This document shows positions 9,331 through 18,033 of a stretch of DNA of 64,000 bases, one piece after another (the first letter of the stretch is position 1; each line of letters opens with the position of its first letter). A program made the translations under genes and the position numbers. Location: NCBI RefSeq assembly GCF_000219605.1, contig NC_015740.1, positions 1,674,001 through 1,738,000 on the forward strand. The letters are read 5' to 3'. This stretch comes from Stutzerimonas stutzeri. Lineage in GTDB: Bacteria > Pseudomonadota > Gammaproteobacteria > Pseudomonadales > Pseudomonadaceae. The notes below the pieces were generated by a model that did no database searches, was not told the DNA's origin, and saw nothing but the letters and a program-made list of their open reading frames with translations.

Positions 9331-9893
9331 TTAGAGGTGCAAGTTGAAAGCACTGGAGAAATGGGCAGAGCGTATATACGCCGAGACAGATGCGGGGCGA
9401 AGCATCGCAACATCTGTTGCCGGCATCGTTGGTTTGTCGGTTTATCTTTTGACATTGGATTGGGTTATTGCCGCCTTTTCAGCAGTTATTGCGTTCCCGC
9501 TAGTTCGGCTAATAGCAACTGGGCTTCATGCAAGCGCAGTAAGGCGGGCACAAAGTCGTGAAGAGCTAGAAGAAGCAAAGAGAATTTATTCCCGCTTGAG
9601 TACACACGAGAAATCTGTAGTGCAAGCCTTTGTACAGTCCGGCGGCTCAGTTCTCACTTGGAGCCAAGTAAATAAGCTAGGTCTATCAGGCAATGCTATC
9701 GAGTCACTTATCCAGCGAGAGGTCGCTTGGACATCAACGACCTCGGATGGCATGCGCGAAACATTTGCTCTAGATTCAGCAATATTTGATGTAGGGCAAA
9801 AGCATTCGGCCAGTGGTAGCAACCTCTAACAACTGGTTCAAACCGTTCGCTTCGCTCACTGGGACGGGCTAAAGCCCGCCCCTTAACCAAACG
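9331..9893 (+). mobile_element. Integron gene cassette 1
   Basis: It starts TTAGAGG directly after a G (9330) and ends inside attC1, whose left arm reads CCTCTAAC. This is the exact reverse complement of G+TTAGAGG, as required when a cassette closes into a circle. It holds one gene in the standard orientation. Confidence 0.9.
9344..9829 (+). CDS. Cassette-encoded two-helix membrane protein
   Basis: The product has 161 residues from a TTG start 13 bases into the cassette, a usual place for cassette genes. Two adjacent hydrophobic helices (about residues 20-40 and 41-60) are followed by a charged helix and a C-terminal soluble domain with helix-turn-helix-like spacing (LSTHEKSVVQAFVQSGGS, LGLSGNAIESLIQREV). 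The stop codon lies inside attC1. The layout recalls SieB-type superinfection exclusion proteins, but this is a resemblance in architecture only. Codon use is AT-richer than the flanking genes. Confidence 0.65.
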   Translation: MKALEKWAERIYAETDAGRSIATSVAGIVGLSVYLLTLDWVIAAFSAVIAFPLVRLIATGLHASAVRRAQSREELEEAKRIYSRLSTHEKSVVQAFVQSGGSVLTWSQVNKLGLSGNAIESLIQREVAWTSTTSDGMRETFALDSAIFDVGQKHSASGSNL

Positions 9894-9899
9894 TTAGGC
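9824..9899. other. attC1 recombination site
   Basis: The left box CTCTAAC and the right box GTTAGGC (9893-9899) flank a 60-base imperfect dyad containing AACTGGTTCAAACCG and CCTTAACCAAACGTTAG. The central stem GCGGGCTTTAGCCCG-type is shared with attC2 and attC3. It is like known P. stutzeri chromosomal integron attC sites. Confidence 0.9.
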
Positions 9900-10596
9900 A
9901 TCGGAGAAGTTTATGCCTGGATCCCCTCGAATCGATAAAGGCGAAGGCTTTATTCGTACCTATGAGCTTCTGCAAGCCCTTCGAGGAGACATTGATCAGG
10001 CCTACGCAAATCTGGAGGTAGACCGAGAGTCCCAGTTCCTTCGGCGCTGTGTTGTTCGAGCAATTTTCTCCTACATTGAAGCAATAGCCGAATGCGTAAA
10101 GGTTGAAATCCGATCAACCATTAGGGCTGGCGTTTATTCTGGAAAACTCACCCCAAAGGAGCAAGAAACTCTGGGATCGCTGTTAATTGTTGGAGCCGAG
10201 CCAGGAAAATTCTTGCCGCTAGACCAAAATATAAAGAGAACATTTAAACTCGCAGCAAAGGTCTGGGATTTAAGCTATCGGCTTTCAACGGACGGCGAAG
10301 ATTTTAGAGATTTCTTGTCCGCAAAATCAGCTCGCAACAAACTTACTCACCCTCGCACTTTTTACGACATCGAAGTTAACGATTACGACATGCACTGCCA
10401 CACAGTTGCGGGAGTGTGGGCGCAAAATGAGTTTCAGAGGCTCTTTCAAGAAAGGGTTAAATCTATTGTAAGTAATCTGCCTGAAGATATGCGTGAAGCT
10501 TTTTTAAATAGAGTTGGCGGCGCCGATGCCTAACAACTGGTTCAAACCGTCGCTTCGCTCACTGGGACGGGCTAAAGCCCGCCCCTTAACCAAACG
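9894..10596 (+). mobile_element. Integron gene cassette 2
   Basis: It begins TTAGGCATC and its attC2 left arm reads GATGCCTAAC, the exact reverse complement of G+TTAGGCATC. One gene is present in the cassette direction. Confidence 0.92.
9913..10533 (+). CDS. Cassette-encoded HEPN-like protein
   Basis: The product has 206 residues, predicted all-helical and soluble, with no signal peptide. Near residue 140 it has SAKSARNKLTHPRTFYDIEV, containing R-N-x3-H (R-x4-H), the catalytic motif of HEPN-domain RNases, in the expected place towards the C-terminal helix. Helices with conserved-looking charged residues (RAIFSYIEAIAECVKVEIR) precede it. HEPN proteins act as toxins and as nuclease effectors in phage defence; whether this one cuts RNA is unknown. 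The stop codon lies inside attC2. A. T-rich composition differs from the host genes. Confidence 0.7.
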   Translation: MPGSPRIDKGEGFIRTYELLQALRGDIDQAYANLEVDRESQFLRRCVVRAIFSYIEAIAECVKVEIRSTIRAGVYSGKLTPKEQETLGSLLIVGAEPGKFLPLDQNIKRTFKLAAKVWDLSYRLSTDGEDFRDFLSAKSARNKLTHPRTFYDIEVNDYDMHCHTVAGVWAQNEFQRLFQERVKSIVSNLPEDMREAFLNRVGGADA

Positions 10597-10602
10597 TTAT
10601 AA
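10528..10602. other. attC2 recombination site
   Basis: Left box GCCTAAC, right box GTTATAA (10596-10602). The core is identical to attC1 except for a one-base deletion in the TTCGCTTCGC stretch. Confidence 0.9.
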
Positions 10603-11508
10603 ACATGAATCCAAACATACCCTTCAACGTCAACACTGTATATCTAGTCACAAGCTCTAGACCGGGAGAAGAAGGAATAACTCGCCGCTTAGTTGAGAGC
10701 ATAAGCGACACCTCTAGTAATGGAGGCGACTTTAATTTTTTGCACGCACGAATAAATAGTGGCGACGGATACTTTCAGCTACTAGAGGAAATATTTTACG
10801 AAATTGATAAGGGGCTTAGGCCAATTATCCACTTTGACATGCACGGATCCCAAGAGCGGGGTTTAGAAATTGGTAAAACTGGAGAGTTTATTGACTGGGG
10901 ATCAGTCATTGATAGTCTTAGGATTTTAAACACCAAGCTTAATAACGAGCTGGTTGTTTTAATGACGGCGTTTCATGGCCTTCATGCAATCCTGCCAATT
11001 AGTTTTGAGAAAGTCGCTCCATTTTTGTGCCTAATAGCACCCGAGCAAGAAATAAAAATTGGGCATATTGAAGACCGAGTTCCAGAATTTTATCGCGAGC
11101 TGTTTTCCTCAGGCTCATTAGCTCACGCATGCCAAAAGCTCGGGAGTGAGTTTAACTATTTTCATAGCGCAGAGTTTCTCTTCAGAACCCTAACCAGATA
11201 TATCAAGGAAAAATGCAAAGGCGCTGGCGGGCAAAAAAGAAGAGAGGATTTACTTACTGAAATAATGGAGACTCGGCTAGGAGAGGAGCCTGAGAAAATT
11301 TCAGAATACAGAACAAAAGTTAAGCAACATGTTGCACCAAATCAAGAGCTACTAGATCGCTATACCAGTCGCTTCTTAATGGGAAAAGCTTCAGGCATAA
11401 AAATCGATGAACTACTCACAGAGATCGAGAAGTCATATTTATAACAACTGGTTCAAATCGTTCGCTTCGCTCACTGGGACGGGCTAAAGCCCGCCCCTTA
11501 ACCAAACG
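10597..11508 (+). mobile_element. Integron gene cassette 3
   Basis: It begins TTATAAACATG and its attC3 left arm reads TTTATAAC, the reverse complement of G+TTATAAA. The start codon of the gene is only eight bases from the cassette end. Confidence 0.92.
10605..11444 (+). CDS. Cassette-encoded CHAT/caspase-like protein with a substituted catalytic Cys
   Basis: The product has 279 residues. The first half looks like a caspase-fold CHAT domain: a short beta strand TVYLVTSSRPGEEG, helix, then PIIHFDMHGSQERGLEIG (catalytic His strand, HG motif), FIDWGSVIDSLRILN, and strand ELVVLMTAFHGLHAIL, where CHAT proteases carry the catalytic Cys (usually A-C-x-G). Here that place is Phe (TTT, one base from TGT). 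APFLCLIAPEQEIKIG follows, as in the family. The C-terminal half is helical and lysine-rich. CHAT proteases are effectors in several defence systems; this copy may be inactive or a scaffold. The stop codon lies inside attC3. Confidence 0.6.
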   Translation: MNPNIPFNVNTVYLVTSSRPGEEGITRRLVESISDTSSNGGDFNFLHARINSGDGYFQLLEEIFYEIDKGLRPIIHFDMHGSQERGLEIGKTGEFIDWGSVIDSLRILNTKLNNELVVLMTAFHGLHAILPISFEKVAPFLCLIAPEQEIKIGHIEDRVPEFYRELFSSGSLAHACQKLGSEFNYFHSAEFLFRTLTRYIKEKCKGAGGQKRREDLLTEIMETRLGEEPEKISEYRTKVKQHVAPNQELLDRYTSRFLMGKASGIKIDELLTEIEKSYL

Positions 11509-11514
11509 TTAGGT
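11439..11514. other. attC3 recombination site
   Basis: Left box TTATAAC, right box GTTAGGT (11508-11514). The core differs from attC1 by a single substitution (CAAATCG for CAAACCG). Confidence 0.9.
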
Positions 11515-11860
11515 GCTTCAATTGTGCGAAAGCTATTAGAGGCTGACAGCCTGGTTCAGGTAAATCTTATGGCAAGCTACCTGCAAAGCAGCGGCATTGC
11601 CACAAGGTTAATTAATTAATGAATATCAAGGCTCTGTTCGTTCAATTGTTTCTTTTCATAGACCAATACGCCCTGAGCTTTGGGTGCCCTCTGAAAAATT
11701 TGAAACAGCTGCCAGATTAGTTGGGCGCTATCAGTATGAACAAGAATCAAATAATTCAGGCGTTGAAGTCGAATGGTTGTGTAAAAATTGCAAGGAAAGC
11801 AATCCTGATAATTTCATGTCTTGCTGGAATTGCGGTGGGTCGAAATGAGCCTGCACCCTG
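11509..11860 (+). mobile_element. Degenerate fourth integron cassette without an intact attC
   Basis: It begins TTAGGTGC as expected after attC3, with a gene start 15 bases in. No downstream GCACCTAAC box or attC core is present. GCACCCTGG at about 11855 could be a decayed remnant, but the match is short. The right end is therefore uncertain. Confidence 0.5.
11524..11848 (+). pseudogene. DUF2007-like (putative signal-transducing protein) gene, frameshifted
   Basis: A GTG start gives MRKLLEADSLVQVNLMASYL, the start of the DUF2007 fold, but stops at 11617 in a TTAATTAATTAA run (11608-11619). Removing one TTAA restores one frame of 106 residues: LINEYQGSVRSI, then PELWVPSEKFETAARLV (typical DUF2007 end) and a C-terminal zinc ribbon CKNCKES...CWNCGG ending at the TGA 11846. 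So a 4-base tandem duplication broke the gene. The intact product would be a small cytoplasmic protein of unknown role. Confidence 0.75.
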
Positions 11861-12094
11861 GCTAGTTTGTAGTTCGTGCAGCAGGGGCCAAGCATTCAAA
11901 CGATCACAGAGATAATCATTGTCTTATCGGCCTTGTTCTGCTGTAGGTCTCGCCTGTTCCGACAGTATTGCTTCACAACAAGAACCATCAGCTCATTGTT
12001 CAATCCTGCCGTAAGGGGCGGCCTTGCGTTGTGCCAGTTCCGGCTTAAACACCGCTCATGCCACCACACCGTCCAACAGGCGCTCCACATGCGG
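11849..12094. other. Right flank of the cassette array, no gene seen
   Basis: About 245 bases between the cassette remnant and the stop of the lyase gene. Composition returns gradually to the host average. No attC, IS end or terminator with a T-run was found. Confidence 0.45.
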
Positions 12095-13030
12095 TCAAAC
12101 GCCGGCTTCCTGCATCCACTTCGGCTTCGCATAACGACGATCGGCCTTGCCGGCCTTGAGCACGGCGCCCGGTACGTCGTGGCCGACCAGTTGGGGCAGG
12201 TCGGCGGCGCATTGCAGCAGACGGTCGAGATCGACGCCGGTGTTCAGGCCCATGCGCTGGAACATATGCACGAGATCTTCGGTGCAGATATTGCCGCTGG
12301 CGCCGGGCGCGTAAGGGCAGCCGCCGAGTCCGCCGAGCGAGGCGTCGAAGCGGTCGATGCCGGCGTTCAGCGCTGCCAGCGCGTTGGCCAGGCCCATGCC
12401 GCGGGTGTTGTGGAAGTGTGCGGTGAATACTGCCTGCGGCCAGCTGTTCAGCACTTCGCGGCAGATGCGCTCGACCTGCGCCGGGTCGGCCATGCCGGTG
12501 GTGTCGCAGAGCGTGATGCCCTGCACGCCGATCTCCAGCAGGCGTTGCACCAGCTCATAGATGCGCCGCTCGGGCACGTCGCCCTCGAAGGGGCAGCCGA
12601 AGGTGGTCGATAGCGAGGCGTTGATGAACACGCCACTGCCGCGAGTGACTTCGATGATTTCGCGGAACTGCACCAGCGACTGCTCAGGCGTCATGCGCAG
12701 GTTGGCCAGGCCGTGGGTGTCGCTGGCCGACATCACCAGGTTGATCTCGTCCACCTCGCAGGCCAGCGCGCGCTCGCAGCCCTTCACGTTGGGCACCAGC
12801 ACGGTGTACTCGACGCCCTCCGCACGGCGGATGCCGCGCATCACGTCCTCGGCGTCGCGCAGGTTGGGGATGGCCTTGGACGAGGTGAAGGAGGTGACCT
12901 CTATCTTCGCCAGCCCGGTTTGCGAGAGACGGTCGATCAGGGCGATCTTGGCTTCGGTTGGCACGAAGTCCGCTTCGATCTGGAAGCCGTCGCGGGTGGC
13001 GACTTCCTGGATATACAGGCGTTTGCTCAT
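12095..13030 (-). CDS. HMG-CoA lyase-family enzyme, candidate (R)-citramalyl-CoA lyase
   Basis: The product has 311 residues, starting MSKRLYIQEVATRDGFQIEA at 13030. The TIM-barrel HMGL features are present: RDGFQIE metal/substrate motif, FTAHFHNTRGMG metal-binding histidines, and GGLGGCPYAPGASGN with the catalytic Cys. The N-terminal motif (EVATRDGFQ) and TSFTSSKAIPNLRD differ from true HMG-CoA lyases (EVGPRDGLQ, TSFVSPKW). With the class III CoA-transferase at 13133 it matches the transferase/lyase pair used for (R)-citramalate in Chloroflexus. It could instead act on HMG-CoA. It is probably co-transcribed with the transferase. Confidence 0.75.
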   Translation of the reverse strand: MSKRLYIQEVATRDGFQIEADFVPTEAKIALIDRLSQTGLAKIEVTSFTSSKAIPNLRDAEDVMRGIRRAEGVEYTVLVPNVKGCERALACEVDEINLVMSASDTHGLANLRMTPEQSLVQFREIIEVTRGSGVFINASLSTTFGCPFEGDVPERRIYELVQRLLEIGVQGITLCDTTGMADPAQVERICREVLNSWPQAVFTAHFHNTRGMGLANALAALNAGIDRFDASLGGLGGCPYAPGASGNICTEDLVHMFQRMGLNTGVDLDRLLQCAADLPQLVGHDVPGAVLKAGKADRRYAKPKWMQEAGV

Positions 13031-13047
13031 GGGGAGTCCTGGGGTTT

Positions 13048-13126
13048 CGTAGGGTGGATGATGCTCTGCCCATCCACCGTTGTGGCTTGCTGGCTGGTGG
13101 ACAAGCTTCGCCTTGTCCACCCTGCG
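13048..13126. repeat. REP-like double-hairpin repeat, copy 3
   Basis: The ends are CGTAGGGTGG and CCACCCTGCG. Hairpins GGTGGATG...CATCCACC and GGTGGACAAG-CTTCG-CCTTGTCCACC lie inside. It sits between the CoA-transferase and lyase genes. Confidence 0.75.
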
Positions 13127-13132
13127 TGGCGT

Positions 13133-14338
13133 TCAGATGATCCCGCGTTCGCGCAGGCCCTGGCGTTGTTCATCGGTGAGGCCGAGGCCGGCCAGCACAT
13201 CGTCGGTGTGCTCGCCCAGTTGCGGGCCGCCTTCGCCGATGCGCCCTGGCGTGCGCGACAGCTTGGGCAGCACGCCCGGTACCTTGAGCGGGCCGGCGAA
13301 GGTCTGCACCTGCTCGATCATCTGCCGCGCCAGGTAGTGCGGGTCCTTGACGATATCGGCAGCGGTGTAGGGATAGCCGGCCGGCACGCGGGCGCCCTTG
13401 AGTGCTTCGATCACCTCGTCGCGGCTGTGCTGGATGGTCCATTCGCCAATGGCGGCATCGATCAGCTCGGCGTGCTGGGCGCGGCCGTCGTTGTGGGCAA
13501 AGCGCGGATCATCGGCAAGGTCCTGGCGGCCCATCAGGGTCATCAGGCGCTTGTAGATGCTGTCGCCATTGCCGGCGATCAGCACGTAGGCGCCGTCGTT
13601 GCACAAATAGGAATTGGACGGCGTGATGCCGGGCAGGGCACTGCCAGCCGGCTCGCGTACATAGCCGAAGGCGTCGTATTCGGGCACGAGGCTTTCCATC
13701 ATGGCGAACACCGACTCGTACAGCGCCACGTCGATTTCCTGGCCCTGGCCGCTACGGTTGCGCTCCTGCAGGGCGAGCAATACACCGATCACCCCATACA
13801 GCGACGACAGCGAATCGCCGATGCTGACGCCGACCCGCACCGGGGGCTGGCCGGGATAGCCGGACAGGTGGCGCAGACCGCCCATGGCTTCGCCGATCAC
13901 ACCGAAGCCAGGCAGGTCGCGATAGGGCCCGGTCTGTCCGTAGCCGGAGATGCGCAGCATGATCAGCCGAGGGTTCAGCTTCGACAGCTCATCCCAGCCC
14001 AGGCCCCATTCTTCCAGCGTGCCGGGGCGAAAGTTCTCCACCAGGATGTCGGCTTCGGCCACCAGCTGGCGGACGATTTCCTGGCCTTCCGCGGCCTTGA
14101 GATCCAGCGTCACCGAGCGCTTGTTGCGCGACTGCACATGCCACCAGAGCGAGGTGCCGTCCTTGAGCTTGCGCCACTTGCGCAACGGGTCGCCAACCCT
14201 GGGCGGCTCGATCTTGATCACATCGGCGCCGAATTCGCCGAGCAGCTTGCTGGCGAAAGGGCCGGCGATCAGTTGGCCCATCTCGATCACCTTGAGGCCC
14301 TGCAGCGGCAGGTTCTTGTCAGTCTGTTCGCTCATCAC
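13133..14338 (-). CDS. Class III (CaiB/BaiF) CoA-transferase (module 2)
   Basis: The product has 401 residues, starting MMSEQTDKNLPLQGLKVIEM. Family signatures: LLGEFGADVIKIEPPRVGDP, WHVQSRNKRSVTLDLKA, VENFRPGTLEEWGLG, and ISGYGQTGPYRDLPGFG. It is the same length as the CoA-transferase at 4884 but clearly divergent from it. It is transcribed together with the HMG-CoA-lyase-family gene, so it should make the CoA ester that the lyase cleaves: (R)-citramalate or 3-hydroxy-3-methylglutarate are the best guesses. The promoter is shared divergently with the LysR gene. Confidence 0.85.
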   Translation of the reverse strand: MMSEQTDKNLPLQGLKVIEMGQLIAGPFASKLLGEFGADVIKIEPPRVGDPLRKWRKLKDGTSLWWHVQSRNKRSVTLDLKAAEGQEIVRQLVAEADILVENFRPGTLEEWGLGWDELSKLNPRLIMLRISGYGQTGPYRDLPGFGVIGEAMGGLRHLSGYPGQPPVRVGVSIGDSLSSLYGVIGVLLALQERNRSGQGQEIDVALYESVFAMMESLVPEYDAFGYVREPAGSALPGITPSNSYLCNDGAYVLIAGNGDSIYKRLMTLMGRQDLADDPRFAHNDGRAQHAELIDAAIGEWTIQHSRDEVIEALKGARVPAGYPYTAADIVKDPHYLARQMIEQVQTFAGPLKVPGVLPKLSRTPGRIGEGGPQLGEHTDDVLAGLGLTDEQRQGLRERGII

Positions 14339-14511
14339 GACACCTGTGCCGGTTGATTCATGGCGCCGAGCATGACCGAGGCGGGGACGGCGGACAATTG
14401 GCCGTTGGCCAAGCGAGGTTTCGCGCTTTACGAAGGCTAAGACGAAAGGCGCTTTGATTAGTGGGCGTATAGCGGCGCATGCTTCGTATACCGCGAACTC
14501 TGTAATCCACT
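14339..14511. promoter_or_regulatory. Divergent CoA-transferase / lysR promoter region with two LysR-type dyads
   Basis: Two copies of TTCG-N7-CGAA are present: TTCGCGCTTTACGAA at 14420-14434 and TTCGTATACCGCGAA at 14483-14497. Each contains T-N11-A, the LysR-box rule. A third copy lies before the TRAP receptor gene (15447-15461). This strongly suggests the binding sites of the adjacent LysR protein. Confidence 0.65.
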
Positions 14512-15411
14512 ATGCGCCGCATCGATTTCGTCACCCTTCGGCTGTTCGTCGCCATCGCCGAGACCCGCAGCCTGACCCGCGCCGCCGAGCGCGAGCATCT
14601 GGCGCTGGCGGCGGTGAGCAAGCGCGTCAGCGATCTGGAAGGGCAGCTCGGCGTCAGCCTGCTCTATCGCCAGCCCAAGGGCGTCGAGCTGACGCCGGCC
14701 GGCCACGCGCTGCTGCACCACGCGCGCAACCTGCTGGACAACCTGCAGCAGCTGGACGCTGACCTCAGCGAGTTCAGCCAGGGCGTGAAGGGCCATGTGC
14801 GCATCCACGCCAACACCTCGGCGGTGATCGAGTTTCTGCCCGAAGACCTGAGCGCCTTTGCCCGCCAGCACCCGGAAGTGAAGATCGACCTGGAGGAGCG
14901 CGTCAGCAGTGACACCCTGCGCGCCCTGCGCGAGGGGCTGACCGATATCGGCATCTTCGCCGGGCACATGCCGGCCGAGGACCTGCAGGTGTTTCCCTAC
15001 CGCGAGGATCGGCTGGTGCTGGTCACGCCACGCGAGCATCCGCTGGCCGGCCGCGAATGCATTGCGCTGCGCGAGGCGGCAGGCTTCGACTTCATTGGCC
15101 TGCAGCAGGATGCCTCGCTGCATGCCCTGCTGCAGCAGTCGGCACAGCAGATGGGTACGCCGCTGCGCCTGCGCATCCAGGTGCGCAGCTTCGAGGCGAT
15201 CTGCCGGATGATCCACACCGGCATGGGCATCGGCGTGCTGCCCGAGCAGGTGGTGCGCAACTACCTGCCGGCGCTGGACGTGGCCATGGTGCCGCTGACC
15301 GATGTCTGGGCGCGGCGCGAACTCAAGCTCGGCGTGCGCAATCTGGAAAGCCTGTCGGTGACTGCCCGGCTGATGCTCGAGCACCTCACGCTTCGCGAAG
15401 GCCAGTCCTGA
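14512..15411 (+). CDS. LysR-family transcriptional regulator (module 2)
   Basis: The product has 299 residues, full length for the family. The helix-turn-helix is near residues 18-40 (SLTRAAEREHLALAAVSKRV), followed by LLYRQPKGVELTPAGHALL and a periplasmic-binding-protein-like effector domain. It is divergent from the CoA-transferase gene and upstream of the dctP gene at 15557, and likely regulates both in response to the transported dicarboxylate. It is a paralogue of the LysR at the start of the window. Confidence 0.9.
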   Translation: MRRIDFVTLRLFVAIAETRSLTRAAEREHLALAAVSKRVSDLEGQLGVSLLYRQPKGVELTPAGHALLHHARNLLDNLQQLDADLSEFSQGVKGHVRIHANTSAVIEFLPEDLSAFARQHPEVKIDLEERVSSDTLRALREGLTDIGIFAGHMPAEDLQVFPYREDRLVLVTPREHPLAGRECIALREAAGFDFIGLQQDASLHALLQQSAQQMGTPLRLRIQVRSFEAICRMIHTGMGIGVLPEQVVRNYLPALDVAMVPLTDVWARRELKLGVRNLESLSVTARLMLEHLTLREGQS

Positions 15412-16555
<1,144 letters not shown>

Positions 16556-16678
16556 AGCAAGCCCGCCAATGGTCTGTTAGACCAATGTGCAGTTTCGGCC
16601 ACGGCGCTGGCTGCACAGAATGGCGGCGTCTATCTGCGTGATCGGACAAGTGTGTATTCCAACCGGATGGTTGACCGA

Positions 16679-16705
16679 GCGGCCCCTGAGGCCGCTTTTT
16701 TTTTT
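16679..16705 (+). terminator. Rho-independent terminator after dctP (module 2)
   Basis: Stem GCGGCC / GGCCGC (16679-16695) with a five-base loop is followed by ten T. It ends plus-strand transcription before the converging DUF2254 gene. Confidence 0.85.
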
Positions 16706-16803
16706 GCCTTCAGCTTTTCGCCGGAATCGGCAGTAATGCCAGCGGCGCCAGTTCGTCATGCAGGCGGTTGATGCGCTCCAGCAGATCGTTGACCGCACGG
16801 CGG

Positions 16804-18033
16804 TCACGGTCGTTCTGCAGGTCCGTATGCTGCGTCGCGCAGTGCCGCCAATTCATCCACGTAGGCCTCCAGCTGGTCGCTGGAGGGCTGCCCGTGCAAG
16901 GCAGTCTTCAGGCACTGCATCAGCGCCATGACGATCGCCGGGTCATTGCTGCCATAGGTACGAATCGGGTCGAGGATAAGCGTCAGCCGTCGTTGCGGGC
17001 TCAGCTGTGGATAGAACAGCCTGGGCTTGCCATTGTCGATGCAGCCGACGTCCAGCGGCGGGACGCCACCCAGGCGACCGAGCAACACACCGTGCAGATT
17101 GAGCACGCGTATTGCCGTGCCCGGGTCGTTGATCGACGGGCTGATGGCCTTTACCGCGATTTCGGTCATCTGCCGCATGGCATAGAAAACGTTGGCGCCG
17201 GCGAACTCTTCATCGTGGAAATCGAAGCAGTCGAGCACCTGTCGGGTTCGCCGGGCATCCAGTTCGGCGCTGACCTTGAGCAACGGATGCCCTTCGACCA
17301 GAAAGAAGCCGGGTTCCACCTGCAGCACCGCCTGCAGATCGTCCGGCCCCAGCAATTCCTGCAGGCGCCGCTCATTGACCTCGCGCAGATAGCCGGGCGT
17401 GACCGCCTCGATGCAGTACCAGTCGCGGTCATCCTGCGCCGCGGTGATCGACCCCAGGCGCTCGCAACGCTGCGCCAGGTTATGGCAGGCGCTGCGGTAG
17501 AGCTGGCCGACGATCCAGTCCACCTGGATGGACTGCGAGATGAAACGGATGAATACGACGAACAGGGCCATACAGCCCAGGCCCATCAGTACGGCGAGCA
17601 GCACGCCGAACGCAGGCAGGCTATCGGGTTCGTTCTTGTTGATGAAGGCGATCATCAGCAGGAAGAACAGGATGCAGCCCAGGTAGTTGCCGAGGATCAG
17701 CTGGTTGCGCCGATCGCTGATCAGCCCGGGCAGCACGCGCGGGGACAGTCGCGAGGCGGCCCCGTTGAGCACGACCATGACCATGGAAAAGCTGAACACG
17801 GTCAGCGAAATGATGCTGGTGATGAGCGTGCCGAGGATTTCCCAGGCGTTGTCCGCCTCTGCCAGGCCGGGCGGCAGCATGTTTCGCCAGGCGTGAGCCA
17901 GGTCGGTCGTTTCGAAGAGCAGGACGAGACCGCCCAGCATGAAGTAGCCGGCCGGAATCACGGTGGGGTAGAAGACGATGCTCTGGGGGATCCGCTGCAG
18001 CTGACGAAACAGGGCATTGCTTGGTGCTGACAT
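16804..18033 (-). CDS. DUF2254 inner-membrane protein, C-terminus frameshifted
   Basis: The product has 409 residues. Four hydrophobic segments lie in the first 150 residues, then a soluble domain (ISPSINDPGTAIRVLNLHGV is a typical DUF2254 stretch). It ends abruptly with AAYGPAERP. In the next frame the DNA continues with a convincing C-terminus, LQNDRDRRAVNDLLERINRL ending at 16710, just beside the terminator. A single-base indel near 16815-16830 therefore seems to have removed about 38 residues. Function of the family is unknown. Confidence 0.8.
   Translation of the reverse strand: MSAPSNALFRQLQRIPQSIVFYPTVIPAGYFMLGGLVLLFETTDLAHAWRNMLPPGLAEADNAWEILGTLITSIISLTVFSFSMVMVVLNGAASRLSPRVLPGLISDRRNQLILGNYLGCILFFLLMIAFINKNEPDSLPAFGVLLAVLMGLGCMALFVVFIRFISQSIQVDWIVGQLYRSACHNLAQRCERLGSITAAQDDRDWYCIEAVTPGYLREVNERRLQELLGPDDLQAVLQVEPGFFLVEGHPLLKVSAELDARRTRQVLDCFDFHDEEFAGANVFYAMRQMTEIAVKAISPSINDPGTAIRVLNLHGVLLGRLGGVPPLDVGCIDNGKPRLFYPQLSPQRRLTLILDPIRTYGSNDPAIVMALMQCLKTALHGQPSSDQLEAYVDELAALRDAAYGPAERP

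Noticed and set aside
9824..11514. The three near-identical 75-bp repeats as a CRISPR array
   Set aside because: The spacing is 600-900 bases and each interval holds a gene; the repeats are attC sites.
11721..11915. 64-codon plus-strand frame MNKNQIIQAL... as a cassette gene
   Set aside because: It is out of frame with the DUF2007/zinc-ribbon reading that explains this DNA better.
12713..14356. Long plus-strand frame opposite the lyase and CoA-transferase genes
   Set aside because: Shadow of two certain minus-strand genes; it spans a REP-like repeat and has no domain.
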